Origin: Leptolyngbya sp. SIOISBB
GTDB lineage: Bacteria; Cyanobacteriota; Cyanobacteriia; Phormidesmidales; Phormidesmidaceae
Assembly: GCA_010671905.1 (NCBI GenBank)
Contig: JAAHII010000001.1
Location: forward strand, 7,526,026 to 7,590,025
Direction: 5' to 3'
Length of the DNA stretch: 64,000 bases
Position 1 is the stretch's first letter. Every line of letters starts with the position of its first letter. The translations under genes were made by a program, and so were the position numbers. The notes under the pieces are model-generated. The model was not told where the DNA came from. It saw only the letters and a list, made by a program, of their open reading frames with translations, and ran no database searches. Of this stretch, positions 45,113 through 54,050 are shown one piece after another.

Positions 45113-46398
45113 TGCAAAACCGGATAATGCCAGGTCTGGAGCACTTTGCCCTGGAGCGATCGCTGCAAGAACGGGGTATTGAGTGCTGGCGAGTGTAACG
45201 TTTGCCGATCAACCGTCCAACTTTGCGCCGGGTCAAAGAGAAACGCTTCGACCGAGGCCCGTTCGGTAATTTGAGGTGGAGCTAGCTGCAGAATGCGAGC
45301 GGGACGATCGCTGAGAGCCTGCAGCAATTCCGTCGCTGTCCACAGACCCGGTTGCACAAATCGTTGCCAGAGTGCGGTAAAAGCCAGTTCGAGACCGACT
45401 ACACCCGGAGGCGCGTCACCAAAAGCGACGGTTTTTTCTTCATAGGTGTAGGGACTGTGATCAATTGCGATCGCGTCGATAATACCCGCTTTGACCCCAG
45501 CAATCAACGCTTCCTGATCAGCGGGGTTGCCCAAGGGCGGATCGAGGCGCAGATTGGGGTCGTAACTCAAGGCATCCTGAGTCGAAAACAGGAGATGCAG
45601 CCAGGTGGTGCTGGCGGTAACGGGCAAGCCTTCAGCTTTGGCTTTGTCAATCAATTCCACCCCGCGCGCGGTGGAAATGCGCATCAGGTGAACCGGGGTC
45701 TCTAGCTCCCGCACCAGTTCCAAAATCGTCGTCAGGGCGGCAGTTTCGGCGGCGACTAGCACACCAGGTAAGCCCCCCATCAAGGCTAAAGAGCCTTCAC
45801 GAGCGATTCCATTACCCGCCAGAGCACGATCGCAGGGCCAAAGCGCCATGGGACGGTTGAGCGATCGCGTGTATTCCAGCAGTCGCCGCAGCAACACTCG
45901 ATTAGCAATGGGTTGCCCGTCGGCCAAACCCGCGATTGTAAAGTTGTGAATACTGGCTAACTCGGCTAGTTCGGTCATCTGTTCCCCTTGGGCGCTTTGG
46001 GTCAGGGCAGCCCAGGGTAGTAGCAACGGTTGGGGCAGTTGATCGAGGTCGCAGGCCAGATCTACCAAGCGTCTGAGGGCACCGGGATTGTCTAATGCAG
46101 GGTCGGTATCGGGCAAAATGGCCAATCGCGTGAATCCGCCCGCGATCGCACCTGCCATTAAATCGGCTAGCGTTTCCCGCGCCTCATAACCCGGTTCACT
46201 ACTGTGACTATACAAATCCACTAGCCCCGGCGCGAGCACTTTTCCCGACCCGTCAATGACGTCTAAATGGTCGGTGTTGATGTCCAGCGTGGAGGCGATC
46301 GCGCCAAAGCGACCGCCCGATATCAACACGTCTTGAATCTGATCCGTCTGGGAGGCGGGGTCGATCACCCGCACTTGTCGCAGTAAAGTGCCTGCCAT
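45109..46398 (-). CDS. Dihydroorotase-like protein without most metal ligands
   Basis: 429 residues with the overall dihydroorotase layout: N-terminal VKVLAPGLVDLYSHSSEPGY-type segment, SHSSEPGYEARETLADLMAG, and late DHSPYTYEEKTVAFG. The metal-binding HxH is YSH, the mid-chain His/Glu region reads WPCDRAL, and the usual TDHAPH reads IDHSPY, so several zinc ligands are lost. Active DHOases need these. This matches known non-catalytic PyrC-like (PyrC') proteins that stabilise aspartate transcarbamoylase. No pyrB gene is in the window. It should not be assumed to catalyse dihydroorotate formation. Confidence 0.8.
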   Translation of the reverse strand: MAGTLLRQVRVIDPASQTDQIQDVLISGGRFGAIASTLDINTDHLDVIDGSGKVLAPGLVDLYSHSSEPGYEARETLADLMAGAIAGGFTRLAILPDTDPALDNPGALRRLVDLACDLDQLPQPLLLPWAALTQSAQGEQMTELAELASIHNFTIAGLADGQPIANRVLLRRLLEYTRSLNRPMALWPCDRALAGNGIAREGSLALMGGLPGVLVAAETAALTTILELVRELETPVHLMRISTARGVELIDKAKAEGLPVTASTTWLHLLFSTQDALSYDPNLRLDPPLGNPADQEALIAGVKAGIIDAIAIDHSPYTYEEKTVAFGDAPPGVVGLELAFTALWQRFVQPGLWTATELLQALSDRPARILQLAPPQITERASVEAFLFDPAQSWTVDRQTLHSPALNTPFLQRSLQGKVLQTWHYPVLH

Positions 46399-46421
46399 AG
46401 TTAGGGGTTGAACCGATGAAT

Positions 46422-47777
46422 TTACAAAGCCCCAGCGGCCGTTTTATCAAAGATGCTACCCGATAGATGAATGGTGAGATTGGCTGCGGTAAGTACCGGG
46501 GCGCTATCCACCCCGTTGGGATAGTCAATCACGCTGACGGCCCCGTTGCCTTGCTTAAACTTCCAAAAAGATTCAGGGCCGAGACCGACAATATGACAGA
46601 GCAGCGCCTTGTTAATGGCGTCATGGGCCGAGACCAGGACAGTGACCGATTCGCCGGTACCGCTGTATTGGGCCACGATCGCGTTCCAGGTCGAGATCGC
46701 CCGTTCCCAAACTTGCTCCAGATTTTCGCCCCCTTCACCGGGCATTTGTACCGTTTCTGGTTGGTCTTGCCACTGCTTCAACATGCCGGGATAGCCCGAC
46801 TCAATTTCGTGTTCATAGAGGCCTTCCCATTCACCATGACCAATTTCCTTAAGACCGTCGGTCGTGTCTAGAGGCACGTCGGGATGATGTTGCAAGATGA
46901 GTTCTGCCGTTTCCTTCGGGCGGGATAAGGAACTGGAGACGGCGGCATCAATTTTCACCGCTTTGAGAAACTCCGCTGCTTGCCCCCCCTGGCGTTTGCC
47001 GTTGTCGTTGAGCGGAATATCGATTTGTCCTTGAAAGCGTTTTTGCCGATTCCACTCGGTTTCGCCATGGCGTACCAGCAACAGGCGCGGCCCTTTATAG
47101 CGAGATCGCATCTCTGGCAGGGTTTCGCCCATATGACTCGTGAGGTTCATCGACTCTAACTGCACGCCATCGCCCAGATGGCCCGCAAAGTTCAGGACGC
47201 TAATGGCGCAGTTAGCCTGTCCCAACTGTTCATGAATTTCTGGCCCTTTGCCGAGGGCGGTGGCAATTAGCGCCCGATTGATGGCACTGTGAGCCACAAT
47301 CAAGAGGGTTTGGCCATCGTGCTGGGGCAACGTGTCTTGCCAAAACTGAGTGGCACGTTCATACAGCGATCGCACGGGATAAAACTCGGTGCCATCCGCT
47401 AGCGGCATCATGCAATTCACCGGATCGTTGCGCCAGAGACGATAAATTTCCGGGTATTTCTCTGCCGCTTCCTGAAAAGAGATCCCTTCCCAAAGAGGCA
47501 AATTGATCTCTTTAATAATGTCAGCGGTTTGAGGTAAAGGAGTCTCTGGAATTTCTGACTGCAACACCCTAAAAATCGTTTCAGCAGTCTTGTAGGCGCG
47601 CTTTAGTGGACTGGCATAAATCTGGTCAAACGGAATACCTTTCAGCGTCGCCCCTACTCGTTGGGCCTGATTGATGCCTAACTCCGTCAATTCAGAAACG
47701 TCAATCTGCCCCTGAATCCGTTTTTCCAGATTAAATGTGCTCTGTCCGTGTCTTACCAAGATGACCCGTGTGGTCAT
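46422..47777 (-). CDS. Double histidine phosphatase (phosphoglycerate mutase-like)
   Basis: 451 residues made of two complete histidine phosphatase domains. The first (1-215) has ILVRHGQSTFN, PLKRAYKTAETI and LLIVAHSAINRAL. The second (about 228-435) has LLLVRHGETEWN, SSLSRPKETAEL and VSAHDAINKALL. Both catalytic histidines are present in each half, so both may be active. Duplicated PGM proteins of this kind are usual in cyanobacteria and chloroplasts, where a relative hydrolyses carboxyarabinitol 1-phosphate, a Rubisco inhibitor. Phosphoglycerate mutase or a sugar-phosphate phosphatase role is equally possible. Confidence 0.88.
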   Translation of the reverse strand: MTTRVILVRHGQSTFNLEKRIQGQIDVSELTELGINQAQRVGATLKGIPFDQIYASPLKRAYKTAETIFRVLQSEIPETPLPQTADIIKEINLPLWEGISFQEAAEKYPEIYRLWRNDPVNCMMPLADGTEFYPVRSLYERATQFWQDTLPQHDGQTLLIVAHSAINRALIATALGKGPEIHEQLGQANCAISVLNFAGHLGDGVQLESMNLTSHMGETLPEMRSRYKGPRLLLVRHGETEWNRQKRFQGQIDIPLNDNGKRQGGQAAEFLKAVKIDAAVSSSLSRPKETAELILQHHPDVPLDTTDGLKEIGHGEWEGLYEHEIESGYPGMLKQWQDQPETVQMPGEGGENLEQVWERAISTWNAIVAQYSGTGESVTVLVSAHDAINKALLCHIVGLGPESFWKFKQGNGAVSVIDYPNGVDSAPVLTAANLTIHLSGSIFDKTAAGAL

Positions 47778-48041
47778 ACTGTCTCCCTCCCCTGCTGCAA
47801 GCCAGTCCGATTTTACCCTGATAGCGGTAGGGCAGCGGGTAGCCTGCGCTGGGTTGCAGCGATCGCAGCCAGCTTGTTTAGGCGAGAAGGTAAGAGCCTT
47901 CCGCGATCGGCGTGAGGCCAGTCCCGAAATTCAATCCGGAGCAGCATCACAAGCATTACACGAAATGGCCGATGGCTTTTCCGCGCCTCTCGGGGCCGAA
48001 CCCGTTACTGTCGATGCAGTCTCCATATCCCGCAGCATCAC

Positions 48042-48296
48042 TCACTCGCCATCGGCTTTTTTCCGCAAACCCAGTGCAGTGTAGCTATCCGATAACTGAT
48101 ACCAGAGGTTGCTGATCTCTTCGTAAGCATCATTCGAGGTAATTTTGCCGCCGGTCTCTAAGCCACAAAGTGTGTTCACCCGCAGGGCAAACTCTTGTAA
48201 ATTAGCGTTAAATGCTAGGTTGGCGGGCGAAAAGTGGCCGTAATAACGACTCCGAGGAGCTAAAAATTTATCATTATGGGGATCATAAGCTGTCAT
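48042..48296 (-). CDS. Small conserved cyanobacterial protein (DUF7219-like)
   Basis: 84 residues: YDPHNDKFLAPRSRYYGHFS near the start, LAFNANLQEFALRVNTL and DAYEEISNLWYQLSDSY. The pattern fits the small soluble DUF7219 proteins that I know from cyanobacteria. It has no signal or membrane segment. It stands alone; the divergent 4-TM protein follows about 150 bp away. Function unknown. Confidence 0.7.
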   Translation of the reverse strand: MTAYDPHNDKFLAPRSRYYGHFSPANLAFNANLQEFALRVNTLCGLETGGKITSNDAYEEISNLWYQLSDSYTALGLRKKADGE

Positions 48297-48450
48297 AACA
48301 TAACCTAAATAGACAATGCCCTATAAAACGAAACTTTAGTTTAGTTGAAAAAGGTCTAGACAAATTTCATCTTAAACGCACTCCTCCGTAAAGTGGAGAA
48401 TTCAAAACGTTATTTCATAAGATCTAATAAATGCTTGGAGAATAGTCATC

Positions 48451-48879
48451 ATGTCGCGATCGCTCACCATTATCCTGATCGCCATCATTCAGGGATTCGT
48501 CAGTCTCTTAGCGCTGGCTTCGGGCATTTTTCTCGTGCTGTTGATTACGGGCACAGTGCAAGTATTTTCTCAAGACTTACAAAGCCTCTCGTTGCCCCTC
48601 AAGAGTCTCGTCGTTGTGGGGTTGGCAATCAGCATTTTTGGACTGGTGGTCACCTATGGTTTTTGGCAACTCAAACCTTGGGGGTGGATGGGTTCCCTCA
48701 TTTTTCAAGTCATGTGCATTGCTAACAATGGTCTCGGCTTGCTAGCCGGACAGGAAATTTCTCCGAAGGTCTATTTTTCGATCGCCTTTTGCACCACCCT
48801 GATCGCCGCTCTATTTTTGCCCAGCGTGCGCGATGTCTTTGAGACGGCCACCTCAGAACCAGAGCCACCGGCTGTCTGA
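48451..48879 (+). CDS. Hypothetical four-helix membrane protein
   Basis: 142 residues with four membrane segments (about 5-33, 48-69, 76-98, 104-124) and an acidic C-terminal tail. Motifs: LTIILIAIIQGFVSLLAL and YGFWQLKPWGWMGSLIFQ. It resembles small DUF2127/permease-like proteins in size, but I cannot name the family. A ribosome site (ggag) precedes ATG by a few bases. Confidence 0.72.
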   Translation: MSRSLTIILIAIIQGFVSLLALASGIFLVLLITGTVQVFSQDLQSLSLPLKSLVVVGLAISIFGLVVTYGFWQLKPWGWMGSLIFQVMCIANNGLGLLAGQEISPKVYFSIAFCTTLIAALFLPSVRDVFETATSEPEPPAV

Positions 48880-48957
48880 TCCCTTGCGGTCAAAGTATAT
48901 GGCCGGAGGGTGCATACCTCTATATCTTGTCTATCTTGCTAGTATTCGTGGGGCTGA

Positions 48958-49701
48958 CTACTGAATGGCTTCGCCACCGATCGCAGTTTCCTGACGCTTT
49001 GACTTACGTGCCGGATCCATCTGCTTTTCGAGCCAAATGAAGGCTTGGGCCGAAAGGATATTGAGCACCAGATAAACCAAAGCCACCATGAAATAAATCT
49101 CGAAGGCGCGGTAGTTAGTGGCGACGATTAGCTGCCCCCGCCGCAGGATTTCCTCATAGCCAATCACGGCGACCAGACTGGTATCTTTGAGCAAGGTAAT
49201 AAATTCGTTGCCCAAAGGCGGAATCATCCGGCGAAACGCTTGGGGAAAAATGATGTAGCGCATGGTTTGCAACGGACTCAAACCTAGGGATTCTGACGCT
49301 TCGCGTTGTCCCGTCTCGATGGATTGGATGCCGCCCCGCACAATTTCGGCTAGGTAGGCAGCCGCGTTGAGACTGAGCGCCATAATGGCTGCCAGAAACC
49401 GATTAAAGCTGAAACCCGTTACGGCCGGAATGCCGAAGTAAATCATAAAGATCTGCACCAGGAGAGGCGTCCCCCGGAAGAAGTCAATATAGATTCGGCT
49501 CGCAATTTGTAGCGGCTTGAAGCTTGATAAGCGGGCAATGCCGAGTAAGGTCCCGCCGATCAGTCCTAAAAAAACCGCCGCCGCGGTTAATTGCAGGGTC
49601 GTAATCGCCCCAATCAACAATGTGGGTAAAGCATCCAGGGCAAATTGAACAGATTCAGCCACCGCGATCGCGCTCCTCAAATCAATGTGGTTAATAATCA
49701 C
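48958..49701 (-). CDS. Polar amino-acid ABC transporter permease
   Basis: 247 residues, HisM/GlnP-type permease: the N-terminal LIGAITTLQLTAAAVFLGLI, then VQIFMIYFGIP, and the EAA loop EASESLGLSPLQTMRYIIFP, which contacts the ATPase (about residues 140-159). Five or more membrane segments. The cognate ATPase and binding protein are not next to it, so it must assemble with products of genes elsewhere or outside the window. The predicted substrate is a polar amino acid. Confidence 0.9.
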   Translation of the reverse strand: MIINHIDLRSAIAVAESVQFALDALPTLLIGAITTLQLTAAAVFLGLIGGTLLGIARLSSFKPLQIASRIYIDFFRGTPLLVQIFMIYFGIPAVTGFSFNRFLAAIMALSLNAAAYLAEIVRGGIQSIETGQREASESLGLSPLQTMRYIIFPQAFRRMIPPLGNEFITLLKDTSLVAVIGYEEILRRGQLIVATNYRAFEIYFMVALVYLVLNILSAQAFIWLEKQMDPARKSKRQETAIGGEAIQ

Positions 49702-50007
49702 GTCATCGTATCAGTGCTGGCGCAATTGGGAGGTTCTGTCTGCACTTATAGGCGGAATTTAGGGTTCAGAGGGGATAGGGAACAGGGAATAGGGCAAAAT
49801 ATCCTGTGGGCAGGACGGAGTCTGACAAAGTGTGCGCTCGCGTTCATTTATTGCATAACAAGCCGCAGTCTGAGCAGTTCGCCCTGGATTGTTGAAACTA
49901 TCTTCTGGTGGGCATTTCAACTCCGAATTCCGAATTCTGCTATCCCCCTTGCGCTTACTTTGCCGGGGGCCAATGTTCAATCCTGTGTGGGCAGATGCCA
50001 TTGGAGA
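49702..50007. other. Intergenic region with a partial dispersed repeat
   Basis: About 305 bp between minus-strand genes. The segment tttcaactccgaattccg-attctgcta at 49917-49942 matches the tail of the dispersed repeat family. No gene seen. Confidence 0.4.
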
Positions 50008-51609
50008 CTAAAGCGCGATCGCGGCACCATCACTCCGTGGATCACAGCCGCCCTCATACCCCCCATTACCATTACAGCGAATGACATGGGCGTGTCCCAT
50101 TTTTTCTGTCCAGTTGGGTGCGGTTTTTACTGGGTGTCCGCGATCGCGAAGGGCTTGCTGCGCCGTAGCGGGAATGCGGCCTTCTAAGGTCAGGCCAGTG
50201 TCAACTTCGCCCCAAGTGCGACCCCAGAGCCAGCGGGGCTGGTTGATTGCCGCTTGGGGATCAAAGCCATAATCGAGCAGGCGCGTTAGTAACGCTAACT
50301 GGGTTTGGGGTTGGCCTTCGCCGCCCATGGTGCCGAGCACCCAAGCCGGACGCCCATCCGGATGCAACACCATCCCCGGCATTAGGGTATGGAAAGTACG
50401 TTTGTGGGGTGCGAGCACGTTGATGTGATGGGGATAGAGGGAGAAAAAGGAGCCGCGATTTTGCAATACAAATCCGGTCCCTGGGGCCACGATCGCCGAT
50501 CCAAAGTCGAAATAGAGACTTTGGATGACAGAAACTGCATTGCCCGCGGCATCGACCACAGCGGTGTAAACGGTATCGCCTCCCAAGGGTCTGGCTGGTT
50601 TGGGGCTGGCGCGATTCATCTGAATCTGGGAGCGACAACGATCGCTGTAGGCTTTGCTAATGAGTTGCTGAATGGGGATATCGGCAAAGTCTGGATCAGT
50701 GAGCCAGCGATCGCGATCGACAAACGCCAGTTTAGTGGCTTCCACCATGAGGTGAAAATAGTCGGCGGTGCCATGACCGATCGCCGACAAATCGAACGGC
50801 TCAATCAGGTTGAGCATTTGCAGTACGGTGAAGCCTTGAGAATTAGGCGGCATCTGCACGACTCGATAGTCGCGATAGGTGGTTTCTATCGGGTCAACCC
50901 AGTCAGAGTGGTGGTGGGCGAAGTCCTCGGCGGTTAATACCCCACCTACCGAGGACAAATACCCCGTGATCTGATGCGCGATCGCCCCTTGATAAAAACT
51001 CTCTACCCCTTCTGTCGCGAGCATTTCCAGCGTTGCGGCAAGTTCCGGATTCGTGAGCGGGTCGCCCCTTTTAGGCACGTTGCCAGCGGGGAGAAACGGG
51101 CACCTGACGGACGGATCAGCTTGTAGGTAGGCGCGATCGCGGCGAGTCCAATGGACTTGTGATCCAGTGGCCGGATAGCCCAGTTGCGCAAGTTCAATCG
51201 CCGGTTGTAATAATTCTGCCCAAGCCAGTTTGCCCAACTGCTCATGAGCCTGTGCCCACGAACCCACGGCTCCGGGCACCGTCAACGCCGCTAAGGGGCC
51301 GCGCTGGGGAATCTCGGTCAATCCCTGATCGGTGTAAAACGCTGGGTGAGCCTGACCGGCTGCTCGCCCGGAACCATTCAGCCCCCGCACAGTCTGAGTC
51401 TCAGCATCGTAAATCAGCCAGAAGGCATCCCCACCCAGTCCCGTCATGTGGGGATAGACGACCCCGAGTGCTGCTTGAGTGGCGATCGCGGCATCGATCG
51501 CATTGCCCCCTGCTCGCAAAATCTGCGCCCCCGCCGCCGAAGCTAAATGATGGGGGCAAACCACTAGGCCTGCAGTGGAATGGACGGGAGTTTTGACCGG
51601 ATTGGGCAT
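50008..51609 (-). CDS. ggt: Gamma-glutamyltransferase
   Basis: 533 residues, Ntn-hydrolase GGT family. The chain has the N-terminal GGNAIDAAIATQAALGVVYP and GLGGDAFWLIY, the maturation site near GGDTVYTAVVD, where the Thr is expected to become the nucleophile after self-cleavage, and the small-subunit motifs NRGSFFSL and MLPGMVLHPDGRP-like segments. GGT breaks the gamma-glutamyl bond of glutathione and transfers the group. There is no clear signal peptide here, whereas many GGTs are periplasmic; a cytoplasmic role or an atypical start is possible. It stands alone, after the ABC permease. Confidence 0.9.
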   Translation of the reverse strand: MPNPVKTPVHSTAGLVVCPHHLASAAGAQILRAGGNAIDAAIATQAALGVVYPHMTGLGGDAFWLIYDAETQTVRGLNGSGRAAGQAHPAFYTDQGLTEIPQRGPLAALTVPGAVGSWAQAHEQLGKLAWAELLQPAIELAQLGYPATGSQVHWTRRDRAYLQADPSVRCPFLPAGNVPKRGDPLTNPELAATLEMLATEGVESFYQGAIAHQITGYLSSVGGVLTAEDFAHHHSDWVDPIETTYRDYRVVQMPPNSQGFTVLQMLNLIEPFDLSAIGHGTADYFHLMVEATKLAFVDRDRWLTDPDFADIPIQQLISKAYSDRCRSQIQMNRASPKPARPLGGDTVYTAVVDAAGNAVSVIQSLYFDFGSAIVAPGTGFVLQNRGSFFSLYPHHINVLAPHKRTFHTLMPGMVLHPDGRPAWVLGTMGGEGQPQTQLALLTRLLDYGFDPQAAINQPRWLWGRTWGEVDTGLTLEGRIPATAQQALRDRGHPVKTAPNWTEKMGHAHVIRCNGNGGYEGGCDPRSDGAAIAL

Positions 51610-51705
51610 GCTTGATGAGGCGATCGAGAGTGGGCATTAAAAAAGACGCGATCGTCAATCACGCCTTTTACAAAATTCTTGGGAGAGGTTGTCTGACCTC
51701 AGCCC

Positions 51706-52476
51706 TTAACCTAAGCGGTAACCAAACCCGCGAACTGTCTTGAGATACTGCGGTTTGCTGGGATCTGCTTCTAACTTTTCGCGAATCCAGCGAATGTGGA
51801 CATCAACGGTTTTGTTGTCGCCCATAAAGTCATGTCCCCAAACTTGATCAATAATCTGGTCGCGTGACCAAACCCGCTTGGGCTGACTCATGAACAGCTC
51901 TAAAATCCGGAATTCCTTCGGTGACAGATTGATCTCTTCGTCCTTCAAAAAGACCCGGCATTCTTTAGGGCTTAAGGTTACTTCTTCAAACCGAAGAACG
52001 GGATCTGGATCGGGCTCGCTCACGCCCCGATGACGGCGTAATAAGGCTCGGCAGCGCGCAATTAGCTCACGCATCCCAAACGGCTTGGTCAAATAATCAT
52101 CGGCACCAACTTCCAGTCCGACCACTCGATCCGTTTCAGTGCTCTTAGCACTCAAAATTAAAATCGGCACGTCAATGCTCTGATAGCGCAGGAGCCGACA
52201 CAAATCTAAGCCATTCATGCCAGGGAGCATGAGATCCAAAATGACTAGGTCAACATCTTGCACCAACCGACGAGTGGTGTTCTTAGTACCCCCCAGCATC
52301 TCCAGCGCTGAGAGACCATCTTCCGCCACTAAAATTTCAAATCCAACTTCCGCGAGGGCGAGGCCAATCGTTTCGCGAATCAGCGCTTCATCTTCAACAA
52401 TGAGTACCCTTCCTAATCCAACCCGGACAGCCTGTTCGCTAGCAGAAGACAGCGTAAGAGGTGACATAGAAAGCAC
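51706..52476 (-). CDS. OmpR/PhoB-type response regulator (SphR-like)
   Basis: 256 residues. Receiver domain (about 22-140): acidic pair in VEDEALIRET, phospho-Asp in VILDLMLPGMNG, Lys in LTKPFGMRE. The DNA-binding winged helix (about 160-255) reads SPKEFRILELFM, WSRDQIIDQVWGHDF and KTVDVHIRWIREKL with ending VRGFGYRLG. That end pattern fits PhoB/SphR regulators of phosphate starvation, but no histidine kinase is adjacent. Assignment as SphR is an inference. The long N-terminal extension (residues 1-20) may not be translated. Confidence 0.88.
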   Translation of the reverse strand: MLSMSPLTLSSASEQAVRVGLGRVLIVEDEALIRETIGLALAEVGFEILVAEDGLSALEMLGGTKNTTRRLVQDVDLVILDLMLPGMNGLDLCRLLRYQSIDVPILILSAKSTETDRVVGLEVGADDYLTKPFGMRELIARCRALLRRHRGVSEPDPDPVLRFEEVTLSPKECRVFLKDEEINLSPKEFRILELFMSQPKRVWSRDQIIDQVWGHDFMGDNKTVDVHIRWIREKLEADPSKPQYLKTVRGFGYRLG

Positions 52477-52828
52477 TTAGTCATTTACAAATTCAATGTA
52501 TCAATCAACGAGCCTTTTTTAAACCAGAGATAACCTAATGCTCATCCGAGCCAGCATATAGAATTACGCGGTCCCAACGAGTCCTTGTCCGGTTTGATTT
52601 AGAGGCGATGAGATGTCCTCAGACTCTAATGTTTTCATCAGTCGCGTAAGTCTGAAAGATTTTGAATAGAGCTGTTTCCCCGTCATGCTTGTGATTAGTC
52701 TTATCCCACTAAGAACTCGGAAAACGCTACTGCGCTGGCACTCATGGCCTGTCCCAAACTGGTTACTCGTGTGCGATTGCGAACATCTAGGCATCGGTGA
52801 TCAAACTAAGATGCTGACGAAATTGTGA
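52477..52828. other. Intergenic region, nothing recognised
   Basis: 350 bp before the TauE gene end. No gene, repeat or hairpin was found; the right-hand part of the segment before 52480 must contain the regulator promoter. Confidence 0.35.
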
Positions 52829-53623
52829 TTAAGATACTGCGGTTTGCTGCCAGGCTTGCCAGAGCGTATAGACAACCAATACTGCTAACAAGGTGCGAAA
52901 GAGTAGAGCGACTACTCGGTCGGGCAGTTTGGGCAGCAATCGAGTGCTGAGTTGGGCGCCGAGCAAACCGCCAAAGCCAAGAATAATGCCGCCAATCCAC
53001 ACGACGTTGCCCTGTAGAGCATGGCCGAATGTTGAGGCGATCGCGGTCAGCACAATCACCCCTAGGCTAGTTTGAATCGCTCGCTTAATCGTTTCCCCCA
53101 GCAGCAACATTTGCAGAGGCACCATGATGACACCGCCGCCAATGCCCAATAGCCCGGCAAGAAAACCAGCAATGCCTCCAGTTAATATCCGCGCCACCGT
53201 AGGATTAATCGCTGCTTTGGCTGTTTCACCCGGCACTTCGTCAGAGGATTTTTTCGCTAGTTGCTTACGCACCCCTACCAGATAGATATTGAGCATCAGT
53301 AGCAGAGCAAAGGCCAGTAATAGCCAGGGCTCTGGTAAAGCACTGGCCACCAACACGCCCAATTGGGCCGTGATAATCGCGGGCAACCCCAGCAACAGTA
53401 CTCGCTGGAAGTCTAAATAACCCATCCGCCAGTTTTGAATGCTGCCAGATAGAGAGGTGATGATGATAGACAGACTGCTGGTGGCTACCGCCTGAATGGG
53501 TGAGTATCCCAACGCAATTAAAATCGGCACTAATACGGTGCCGCCGCCAATGCCTAAAAATCCTGCCAAAATGCCTGCAAATAGACCGGCAATGATAAAT
53601 GCTGCGATTTGAATTGTGGTCAA
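52829..53623 (-). CDS. TauE/SafE-family sulfite (or organic anion) exporter
   Basis: 264 residues with two homologous halves of four membrane segments. Each half begins with the family glycine motif: GLFAGILAGFLGIGGGTVLV (about 12-31) and GIAGFLAGLLGIGGGVIMVP (about 150-169). Family members carry sulfite, taurine-derived sulfonates or other anions out of the cell. No sulfur-metabolism genes are adjacent to narrow the substrate. Confidence 0.88.
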   Translation of the reverse strand: MTTIQIAAFIIAGLFAGILAGFLGIGGGTVLVPILIALGYSPIQAVATSSLSIIITSLSGSIQNWRMGYLDFQRVLLLGLPAIITAQLGVLVASALPEPWLLLAFALLLMLNIYLVGVRKQLAKKSSDEVPGETAKAAINPTVARILTGGIAGFLAGLLGIGGGVIMVPLQMLLLGETIKRAIQTSLGVIVLTAIASTFGHALQGNVVWIGGIILGFGGLLGAQLSTRLLPKLPDRVVALLFRTLLAVLVVYTLWQAWQQTAVS

Positions 53624-54050
53624 AGCTACCTCAAGCAGTGGGTGGGAATCAGATGAACATCACATCAAACGAGCACACTCAAGCCACGATAGTGAAACCG
53701 AGTTGTGCCCCTTCTAAAGGCCATGGCTAGAGCTATTCATCGGGTGTGATATCAAAATTGAATCACATTATCAGGCTGTTACCTGCCACCTGAAATAGTG
53801 AGAAATTGATGCGTTTTATCACGCTTGATCATCACAGTGGCACTGCCCTAAATGTCAAGAGAGCAGCCAGACCCATTGCTAGATTCTTGAGTTTGAATAC
53901 CATTCGGATCAGGCAGCCCAGTTTTTAACCATAGATTTTCTGCGTTACTCGGCTCTGAAAACCGTGGTATATGAGTTGACAAACCATGAATAGTTGATTG
54001 CCTAAGGTATCTTAGGCAGTGTTTCCCGTTTTTCAAAGATTGGAGTCAGG
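53624..54050. other. Intergenic region before the TRAP binding-protein gene
   Basis: About 425 bp. The recognisable element is a short inverted repeat gcctaag-gtat-cttaggc (54000-54017) about 34 bp before ATG, which could be an operator. The ribosome site is ggag. No gene seen. Confidence 0.4.
54000..54017 (+). promoter_or_regulatory. Possible operator upstream of the TRAP binding protein
   Basis: 7-bp inverted repeat gcctaag/cttaggc with a 4-base spacer, placed between the likely promoter and the start codon. No regulator gene is adjacent. Confidence 0.3.

Noticed and set aside
45109-46398. Calling this gene pyrC
   Set aside because: Most zinc ligands are missing, so the symbol would imply an activity the sequence does not support.
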